In this document: positions 57,676-64,000 of the stretch, piece after piece
Layout: each line of letters starts with the position of its first letter
Numbering within the stretch: the stretch's first letter is position 1
DNA from: an uncultured Stenotrophomonas sp.
GTDB taxonomy: Bacteria > Pseudomonadota > Gammaproteobacteria > Xanthomonadales > Xanthomonadaceae
Direction of reading: 5' to 3'
Length of the DNA stretch: 64,000 bases
Assembly (NCBI RefSeq): GCF_913778665.1
Contig: NZ_CAJYVQ010000009.1
Coordinates: 124,001 to 188,000 of the forward strand
The notes under the pieces: generated by a model
Seen by the model: only the letters and a program-made list of their open reading frames with translations
What the model was told of the DNA's origin: nothing
The model's database searches: none
Program-made: the position numbers and the translations under genes

Positions 57676-60180
57676 ATGTCTTCCCACGCCCCCGCCCATC
57701 CCGTTGTTCCGGCCGATCTGGCCGCGCCGTCCATCGTCGTGCACAAGTTCGGCGGCACGTCGGTGGCCGACGCCGAGCGCTACCGTCATGTCGCCAGCCT
57801 GCTGCTGGCGCGTCCCGAATCGCTGCAGGTCACCGTCGTTTCGGCCATGAAGGGCGTCACTGACGCACTGATCGAGATGGCACAGCTGGCGGCCAAGGGG
57901 GAGGAGGGTTGGCGCGAGGCCTGGCATGCGCTGCGCGCGCGTCATCGCGGTGCCGCCGTGGCGCTGCTCGGCGAGCAGGTGGGCGATACTGTGGACTGGA
58001 TCGATGCCCGCTTCGATCAGCTCGCCGAAGTGCTGGCGGCGCTCGCGGTGATCGGCGAGCTGCCCCGCGAGGTGCTCGACCGTGTGCAGGGCCTGGGCGA
58101 AGTGTTTTCCGCGCAGCTGCTCGGCACGCATCTGCGCGCGCTGGGCGAAGACTGCGCGGTACTCGATGCGCGCGACGTGCTGGTGGTCGGGCACGGCGAA
58201 CTCGGCGTGGATGTCGACTGGGAGGCCAGTGCGGACCGGCTCGCCAAGTGGCGCCTGCAGCACCCGCCGTCGCGGCTGGTGGCCACCGGCTTTGTTGCCC
58301 GTGACCGCGATGACCGCATCACCACCCTGGGCCGCAATGGCAGTGACTACTCCGGGGCGATCTTTGCTGCGCTGTTCAATGCCGATGAACTGCACATCTG
58401 GACCGACGTCGACGGCGTGCTGTCGGCCGACCCGCGGCTGGTGCCCGAAGCGGTGCAGCTGGAATCCCTCAGCTACGACGAGGCCTGCGAACTGGCGTAC
58501 TTCGGCGCCAAGGTCGTGCACCCGCAGACCATGTCGCCGGCCATCCGCCTCGGCCTGCCGATCTTCATCCGCAACACGTTCCAGCCGGCGCACCCGGGTA
58601 CGCGCATCAGTGCCGAACGCTCGCTGCGCGGGCCGGTGAAGGGCCTGACCCTGAGCCCCGGGCTTGCCCTGCTGAACCTGGAGGGCACCGGCCTGATTGG
58701 CGTGCCCGGTACCGCCGAGCGCGTGTTCGCGGCGCTGCGCCAGGCACAGGTGTCGGTGGTGATGATCTCGCAGGGTTCTTCGGAGCACTCGATCTGCTGC
58801 GTGGTGCGGGTCGCTGAGGCCGCGCGCGGTCGCGAGGCGCTGCTGCACACGTTCGCGCATGAGCTGTCGGTAGGCCAGGTGCAGCGCGTGCAGGTCAGCG
58901 AGGGCGTCAGCGTCCTGGCCGCGGTCGGCGATGGCATGGCCGGCCAGCCGGGCGTGGCCGCGCGCCTGTTCGAAGCGCTGGGGCGTGCGCAGGTGAACAT
59001 CCTGGCGATTGCGCAGGGCTCGTCCGAGCGCAACATCTCCGTGGCGGTGGACAGTGCCGATGCCACCCGTGCGCTGCGCGCCGCGCATGCGGGCTTCTGG
59101 CTGTCGCCGCAGACGTTTGCGGTGGGCGTGATCGGCCCGGGCAATGTCGGTGCCGCGCTGCTGGACCAGCTGCTGGCCGCTGGGCCGCAGCTGCTGGCCA
59201 AGGCCAACGTCGACCTGCGCCTGCGCGCCCTGGCCTCGCGTTCGCGCATGCGGCTGGAGGCGGATGGCCTGCATGCGGACTGGCGTGATGCCCTGCAGCA
59301 GGCGGGTGAGCCCAGCGATCTGGATCGCTTCACCGAACACCTGCTGGCCGCGCACCTGCCGCATGCGGTGGTGATCGACTGCAGTGGCAGCGCTGAAGTG
59401 GCCGAGCGCTACGAGGGATGGCTGGCGGCCGGTATCCATGTGGTCACCCCGAACAAGCAGGCCGGCGCCGGGCCGCTGCCGCGTTACGAGCGCATCCGTG
59501 CCGCAGCGGCCGCCAGCGGTGCGCGCTTCCGTTACGAGGCCACGGTGGGCGCTGGCTTGCCGGTGATCACCACGCTGCGTGATCTGGTTGATACCGGTGA
59601 CGAGGTGCTGGCCATCGAAGGCATTTTCTCCGGCACGCTGGCCTGGCTGTTCAACCGCTTCGACGGCAGCCAGCCGTTCTCGGCGCTGGTGGCACAGGCG
59701 CGCTCGATGGGCTACACCGAGCCGGATCCGCGTGACGATCTGTCCGGCGTGGATGTGGCGCGCAAGCTGGTGATCCTGGCGCGCGAGGCCGGTCACACGC
59801 TCAGCCTGGAGCAGGTGCAGGTGGAAAGCCTGGTGCCGGCGCTGCTGCGCGACGGCAGCGTGGATGACTTCATGGCGCGCCTGGGCGAGTCCGATGCCAG
59901 CCTGCTGCAGCGGCTGACGGAGGCGCGCGCGCGCGGCGCGGTGCTGCGCTATGTGGCGCGGCTCGGTAGCGATGGCGCTTCGGTCGGCCTGCTGGAACTG
60001 CCGGCCGACCATGCCTTCGCCAACCTGCGGCTGACGGACAATGTGGTGCAGTTCCGTACCCGTCGATACTGCGACAATCCGCTGGTGGTGCAGGGCCCCG
60101 GTGCCGGACCGGAAGTGACCGCTGCCGGTGTGTTCGCCGACCTGCTGCGGGTGGCCGCCGGTGAAGGAGCACGCCTGTGA
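57676..60180 (+). CDS. thrA: Bifunctional aspartokinase / homoserine dehydrogenase I
   Basis: 834 aa. Aspartokinase domain: [23 protein letters not shown] [15 protein letters not shown], and [18 protein letters not shown]. Two ACT domains (about 315-465: [34 protein letters not shown]). NAD-binding [17 protein letters not shown] starts homoserine dehydrogenase, with [12 protein letters not shown] and [17 protein letters not shown]. Catalyses the first and third steps from aspartate to threonine. Probably feedback-inhibited by threonine. Confidence 0.97.
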   Translation: MSSHAPAHPVVPADLAAPSIVVHKFGGTSVADAERYRHVASLLLARPESLQVTVVSAMKGVTDALIEMAQLAAKGEEGWREAWHALRARHRGAAVALLGEQVGDTVDWIDARFDQLAEVLAALAVIGELPREVLDRVQGLGEVFSAQLLGTHLRALGEDCAVLDARDVLVVGHGELGVDVDWEASADRLAKWRLQHPPSRLVATGFVARDRDDRITTLGRNGSDYSGAIFAALFNADELHIWTDVDGVLSADPRLVPEAVQLESLSYDEACELAYFGAKVVHPQTMSPAIRLGLPIFIRNTFQPAHPGTRISAERSLRGPVKGLTLSPGLALLNLEGTGLIGVPGTAERVFAALRQAQVSVVMISQGSSEHSICCVVRVAEAARGREALLHTFAHELSVGQVQRVQVSEGVSVLAAVGDGMAGQPGVAARLFEALGRAQVNILAIAQGSSERNISVAVDSADATRALRAAHAGFWLSPQTFAVGVIGPGNVGAALLDQLLAAGPQLLAKANVDLRLRALASRSRMRLEADGLHADWRDALQQAGEPSDLDRFTEHLLAAHLPHAVVIDCSGSAEVAERYEGWLAAGIHVVTPNKQAGAGPLPRYERIRAAAAASGARFRYEATVGAGLPVITTLRDLVDTGDEVLAIEGIFSGTLAWLFNRFDGSQPFSALVAQARSMGYTEPDPRDDLSGVDVARKLVILAREAGHTLSLEQVQVESLVPALLRDGSVDDFMARLGESDASLLQRLTEARARGAVLRYVARLGSDGASVGLLELPADHAFANLRLTDNVVQFRTRRYCDNPLVVQGPGAGPEVTAAGVFADLLRVAAGEGARL

Positions 60181-61091
60181 TCGCACGTGCGTTCGCGCCT
60201 GCTTCGGTGGCCAATGTCGCGGTCGGCTTCGACATTCTTGGCCACGCGATTGCGGGCATTGGCGATACCGTGAGCGTGCGCTGCATCGATGAGCCGGTGG
60301 TGCGCATCGATGCGATCCGCGGGAGCGCGGTCGAGTTGCCGCTGGACGCGGCTGGCAATACCGCCGGCGCCGCGTTGATTTCGATGCGCGAGCGGCTGGG
60401 GCTGGGGTTCGGCTTCGCGATCGAGATCGACAAGGGCATTCCGTTCGGTTCGGGCATGGGGGGGTCGGCAGCCTCTTGCGTGGCAGCGCTGGTCGCCGCC
60501 AACGCGCTGCTGGAGAGGCCGCTGTCGCGCGAGGCGTTGTATCCGTTCGCGCTGGATGGCGAGGCGGTCGCCAGTGGCGGCCGCCATGGTGACAACGTGG
60601 GCCCGCTGCTGCTGGGTGGACTGGCGTTGTGCACGGCCGACCGGCTGGTGCCGATTCCGGTGCCGGCGCAATGGCACAGCCTGCTGGTGCACCCGCACGC
60701 AGTGCTGGAAACGCGGCGCGCACGTCAGGCGTTGCAGGGCAGTTATGCCTTGGGCGAGTTCGTGGCGCAGAGCGCGAACCTGGCGCTGGTGCTCAGCGGC
60801 TGCCATCGCGGTGATGCCGGGCTGGTGCGGGCCGGGTTGCGCGATGTGCTGGTGGAGCCGCGGCGAGCTGGCCTGATCGCGGGCTTTGAAGCAGCCCGCG
60901 ATGCAGCGCTGTCGGCGCTCGCATTGGGTGCAGGCATCTCCGGTGCCGGCCCCAGCGTGTTCGCCTGGTTCGAGGACGCCGGACTGGCCCATGCCGCCGC
61001 CGCGCTGGTGCAGTCCGCCTTTGCCGCCGCCGGCCTGGAAAGCGATGCCTGGGTGTCGCCGCTGGACGCACCGGGAGCCCGGCTGTGTTGA
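60177..61091 (+). CDS. thrB: Homoserine kinase
   Basis: 304 aa, GHMP kinase. Starts [23 protein letters not shown] loop [20 protein letters not shown]-terminal [18 protein letters not shown]-coupled to thrA. Phosphorylates homoserine for ThrC. Confidence 0.96.
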   Translation: MIARAFAPASVANVAVGFDILGHAIAGIGDTVSVRCIDEPVVRIDAIRGSAVELPLDAAGNTAGAALISMRERLGLGFGFAIEIDKGIPFGSGMGGSAASCVAALVAANALLERPLSREALYPFALDGEAVASGGRHGDNVGPLLLGGLALCTADRLVPIPVPAQWHSLLVHPHAVLETRRARQALQGSYALGEFVAQSANLALVLSGCHRGDAGLVRAGLRDVLVEPRRAGLIAGFEAARDAALSALALGAGISGAGPSVFAWFEDAGLAHAAAALVQSAFAAAGLESDAWVSPLDAPGARLC

Positions 61092-61120
61092 ATCCTTCCC
61101 CTTTTTTGGATACCGAACCC

Positions 61121-62407
61121 ATGCAATTCGTCTCGACCCGTGGCCAATCGCCGGCCGTCGGCCTCAGCGCGGCCATCGCCGCTGGATTGGCGCCCGATGG
61201 CGGCCTGTATGTGCCGGAGATGCTGCCGGCCGCACGTGAATTGCGCGAGGGCGCGGCGCTGGCCGATACCGCGGCCGATCTGCTGGCGCCGTTCTTTGCC
61301 GGCGATGCGCTGGAATCCGCGCTACCGTCAATCTGCCGTGAGGCCTTCGACTTCCCGGTGCCGCTGCGTCCGCTCGGCAATGGCGATCATGTGCTGGAGT
61401 TGTTCCATGGGCCGACCGCAGCGTTCAAGGACATCGGTGCGCGCTTCCTGGCTGGCACGCTGTCGCGGCTGCAGGCCGGCAAGGATCAAGACCTGACGAT
61501 TGTTGTTGCCACCTCCGGCGATACCGGTGCCGCGGTGGCGGCCGCATTCCATCGCCAGCCGGGCGTGCGCGTGGTGGTGCTGTATCCGGAGGGCCGCGTG
61601 TCGCCCCGGCAGGCGCACCAGCTCGGCTGCTTCGGCGACAACATTCTGGCCTTGCGCGTGGCAGGGGCGTTCGACGACTGCCAGGCGATGGTCAAGCAGG
61701 CACTGGCCGACCGCGAACTACAGGCCCAGATGCCGCTGAGCTCGGCCAACAGCATCAGCCTGGGCCGCCTGCTGCCGCAGATGAGCTACTACGCGCACGC
61801 GGCACTGACCCATCACGCCCACACCCGTCGCCGGCTGAATCTGGTGGTGCCGACCGGCAACCTCGGCAACGCGATGGCCGCGGTGCTGGCGCGCGCGCTG
61901 GGCGTGCCGATCGGCCAGATCGCGCTGGCGACCAATGCCAACGCCGTGCTGCCGGCGTACTTCAATGGCAGCGATTACCGGCCGCAGCCAAGCGTGGCGA
62001 CCGTGGCCAATGCGATGGACGTGGGCGCGCCGAGCAATTTCGAGCGGCTGCGCTGGCTGTATCACGGCGACGATGCCGAACTGCGCGCGGCGTTCCGCGC
62101 GTTCGCGGTGGATGACGTGTCCATCCGCGCCACCATTGCCGCTGCACATGCGAGCCGGGGCGAGCTGTTCTGCCCGCACACCGCGACGGCGGTGAAGGTG
62201 CTGCAGGACCTGCGCGCGCGCGGCGCCAAGGGCGACTGGGCGGTGGTGGCCACCGCGCATCCGGCAAAGTTCGAAGCGGTGGTGGAACCGTTGATCGGTG
62301 AAGCGGTGGCGGTACCGCCGGCATTGGATGCGTTGTTGCGGCGACCTGCGCACGCCGAGCCGATGGCTGCCGATTACGCGGCGTTGCGCGAGGTGTTGTT
62401 GCGTTGA
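61121..62407 (+). CDS. thrC: Threonine synthase
   Basis: 428 aa from the ATG at 61121 (an upstream GTG at 61085 would add 12 residues and overlap thrB). QFVSTRGQSPAVGLS, LFHGPTAAFKDIGARFL with the PLP lysine, VATSGDTGAAVA, and VPTGNLGNAMAAVLA. It makes threonine from O-phosphohomoserine. Last gene of the operon. Confidence 0.95.
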   Translation: MQFVSTRGQSPAVGLSAAIAAGLAPDGGLYVPEMLPAARELREGAALADTAADLLAPFFAGDALESALPSICREAFDFPVPLRPLGNGDHVLELFHGPTAAFKDIGARFLAGTLSRLQAGKDQDLTIVVATSGDTGAAVAAAFHRQPGVRVVVLYPEGRVSPRQAHQLGCFGDNILALRVAGAFDDCQAMVKQALADRELQAQMPLSSANSISLGRLLPQMSYYAHAALTHHAHTRRRLNLVVPTGNLGNAMAAVLARALGVPIGQIALATNANAVLPAYFNGSDYRPQPSVATVANAMDVGAPSNFERLRWLYHGDDAELRAAFRAFAVDDVSIRATIAAAHASRGELFCPHTATAVKVLQDLRARGAKGDWAVVATAHPAKFEAVVEPLIGEAVAVPPALDALLRRPAHAEPMAADYAALREVLLR

Positions 62408-62425
62408 TCGGCGATGTCCGGGGGG

Positions 62426-62516
62426 GCCGGCCAGCGGCCGGCACTACCAGAAGCATGCAACGCTGGTTGGGCGCGAGCGGATGGCCGCAGCCCGGTAGTG
62501 CCGGCCGCTGGCCGGC
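62426..62516. repeat. Inverted pair of SMAG-type repetitive palindromes
   Basis: Unit 2 (62495-62516) is GTAG + T + GCCGGCC-GCT-GGCCGGC; unit 1 (62426-62447) is its near-perfect inverse. This is the form of the GTAG-headed SMAG elements of S. maltophilia. Located between convergent thrC and the FNR-type gene, where it may also stop transcription. Confidence 0.88.
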
Positions 62517-62538
62517 AACCCAACCAACCGTATTGCGG

Positions 62539-63291
62539 TCAGATCAACCCTTCACCGGCCAGTCCGCGCAGCCCATCCTCGTCGAGGATCTCCACCACGT
62601 TCAGGTGGGGCAGGGCGATCAGGCCCTGTTGGCGCAGCTTGGTGAAGGTGCGGCTGACCGTTTCCATGGTCAGGCCCAGATGGTCGGCGATGTCGCCACG
62701 GCCCATCGGCAGCGACACGCGCAGGCCGTTGCCACCGAGGCGGGCTTCGCGCGCGGCCAGGCGCAGCAGGAAGTCGGCCAGCTTCTCGGCCGGCTGCAGG
62801 CGCGCCAGTGCCAGGGCGGCGTCCTGCGCGGCGTCCAGCTCCTGGCAGGCGCGCTGCAGCAGCTTCCGCTCCAGGTGCGGGAATCGGCTGCGCAAGGCCT
62901 TCATCTGTGGCAGGGCGACACGGCACACGCGGCTGTCGGCGATGGCCTCGATGTCGTAGCGATGGTGATCGCTGCTGCTCAGGCCCAGATAGTCGCCGGG
63001 CAACACGAAGCCGTTGATCTGGCGCCGGCCATCGGCCAGCGTGCGCACCAGGCGCAATGCGCCGCCGGTCAATGTATAGACATGCTGGCGTTCCTCGCCG
63101 GTGCGGGCCAGGGTGCTGCCCATCGACACCTGCTGGGAAACCGTCACCTGTTCCAGCGCCTGCACTTCATCGGGCGACAGCGCCGAGCACACCGCAAGGT
63201 GGCGAACCGAGCAGTGCAGGCAGTCCAGCGTGGCGCAGGACGGCGAGGCGGGGTCGTGGGTGGCGGGCGGAGCGCCGGAAGGCCGTGACAT
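62539..63291 (-). CDS. FNR/Anr-type oxygen-responsive regulator
   Basis: 250 aa, CRP/FNR family. N-terminal cysteines C19, C24, C27, C35 plus C123 are in positions matching the [4Fe-4S] ligands of FNR. cNMP-binding-like sensor (60-155), then helix-turn-helix [20 protein letters not shown] with the FNR-type ETVSR recognition helix. Expected to control low-oxygen genes. Confidence 0.88.
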   Translation of the reverse strand: MSRPSGAPPATHDPASPSCATLDCLHCSVRHLAVCSALSPDEVQALEQVTVSQQVSMGSTLARTGEERQHVYTLTGGALRLVRTLADGRRQINGFVLPGDYLGLSSSDHHRYDIEAIADSRVCRVALPQMKALRSRFPHLERKLLQRACQELDAAQDAALALARLQPAEKLADFLLRLAAREARLGGNGLRVSLPMGRGDIADHLGLTMETVSRTFTKLRQQGLIALPHLNVVEILDEDGLRGLAGEGLI

Positions 63292-63421
63292 GTTGCGGGG
63301 GGGGGCGTATCGCGGGCGGGGAGGGCCTTATGATACTTCAAGCGGCCGTTCGACCTTGCCGGAGGCGGGGGCGCTAGAATGTCGCCCCCTCCCACGTCCC
63401 GTTCCAGCAGGAGTTCCGCCC

Positions 63422-64000
63422 GTGATCAAGCCCCGTACCCCGCCCGGCACCCTTGAACTGCTGCCGCGCGAGCAGATTGCGTTCCAGCGCATGCTGGACG
63501 TCATCCGCCGCAACTACGAGCGCTTCGGGTTCCTGCCGGTGGAGACGCCGGTGTTCGAGCTGTCCGACGTGCTGCTGACCAAGTCGGGTGGCGAGACCGA
63601 GCGCCAGGTGTATTTCGTTCAGTCCACCGGTGCGCTGGCCAACGCCGCCGAATCGGGTGATCGTTCGCTGCCGGAAATGGCGCTGCGTTTCGACCTGACC
63701 GTGCCGCTGGCCCGCTACGTGGCCGAGCACGAACACGAGCTGACCTTCCCGTTCCGCCGCTACCAGATGCAGCGCGTGTACCGTGGCGAACGTGCCCAGC
63801 GCGGTCGTTTTCGCGAGTTCTACCAGTGCGACATCGACGTGATCGGCAAGGACAGCCTGAGCGTGCGCTACGACGCCGAAGTGCTGGCGGTCATTCACGC
63901 GGTGTTCTCGGAACTGCGTATCGGCGACTTCAGCATCCAGCTGAACAACCGCAAGCTGATGCGCGGCTTCTTCGAAAGCCTGGGCGTGGCAGAGGGCGAG
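63422..64000 (+). CDS. hisS: Histidine-tRNA ligase, N-terminal part (cut by window end)
   Basis: 193 codons of an open frame that continues past the window. GTG start ([20 protein letters not shown]) with AGGAG-type site at 63409-63414. Class II motifs: [15 protein letters not shown], and motif 2 [20 protein letters not shown] then [12 protein letters not shown]. Charges tRNA-His. A TAGAAT box at about 63375 could be its -10. Confidence 0.95.
   Translation, partial: MIKPRTPPGTLELLPREQIAFQRMLDVIRRNYERFGFLPVETPVFELSDVLLTKSGGETERQVYFVQSTGALANAAESGDRSLPEMALRFDLTVPLARYVAEHEHELTFPFRRYQMQRVYRGERAQRGRFREFYQCDIDVIGKDSLSVRYDAEVLAVIHAVFSELRIGDFSIQLNNRKLMRGFFESLGVAEGE

Noticed and set aside
57352..60723. 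Very long leftward open frame (1123 codons) opposite thrA and thrB
   Set aside because: It lies antisense to two well-supported genes, is Arg/His/Gln-rich, and arises because high-GC coding sequence rarely has stops in that frame.

Overview
The window looks like the chromosome of a Stenotrophomonas maltophilia-complex bacterium (Xanthomonadaceae). It is high in GC, carries an inverted pair of SMAG-type palindromes (GTAG followed by a GCCGGCC hairpin, 62426-62516), and has a thrL-thrA-thrB-thrC operon and the start of hisS of the kind found in that family. A complete siphovirus-type prophage of about 41 kb fills the middle. Nothing was searched against a database: family names come from motifs and sequence patterns read directly.

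Layout. 1-3029 is accessory DNA: a HigA-like antitoxin convergent with a RelE/HigB-like toxin, and a Schlafen/AlbA_2-HATPase regulator behind a large inverted repeat. 3030-44308 is the prophage, bounded by identical 49-bp copies (3030-3078 and 44260-44308) of the 3' part of a tRNA with anticodon CCU (Arg). Neither copy has the tRNA 5' half, so the intact tRNA probably lies left of the window and 1-3029 is probably the right end of a second element inserted at the same tRNA. 44309-64000 is ordinary chromosome: GNAT enzyme, two-component and chemosensory-like signalling genes, an ArsR/YeeE sulfur cassette, a choloylglycine-hydrolase-family enzyme, an AraC regulator with an EamA exporter, the attenuated threonine operon, an FNR-type regulator and hisS (cut by the window end).

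Prophage organisation. A DUF2971 cargo gene sits between attL and a leftward integrase/excisionase. A leftward operon of small early genes (8747 down to 5196) is interrupted by a rightward membrane-protein gene (6650-7342). The switch is an S24-type CI (leftward) facing a YdaS/Cro-like gene; both promoters appear to share one palindromic -35 box, and related operator repeats recur at the leftward early promoter. Rightward come a CII-like activator, a winged-helix protein, an O-like replication protein with an internal repeat array, a P-position protein, a Ref-type nuclease, small proteins and a Q-like antiterminator. Then follow a second membrane cargo gene, the lysis cassette (lambda R-type endolysin, candidate holin, nested Rz/Rz1), HNH nuclease, TerS/TerL, an HK97-type head module and tail genes with a -1 frameshift (GGGAAAC) joining the G and T chaperone frames. 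The order is unusual: about 4 kb of tail or unknown genes, including one antisense gene, separates the chaperone from the tape measure.

The right end (39.7-44.2 kb) is lysogenic cargo: a YedK/SRAP protein, a block of unknown genes flanked by a 59-bp repeat that contains a second yedK start, an XRE + ImmA/IrrE pair with its own promoters and operator, and two small phage genes before attR.

Most noteworthy: the tandem-integration geometry, the cargo block between yedK repeats, the antisense tail-operon gene, clamp-binding-like QLDLF/QLDIF peptides in two early proteins, the compact CI/Cro promoter, and three unrelated membrane cargo proteins.
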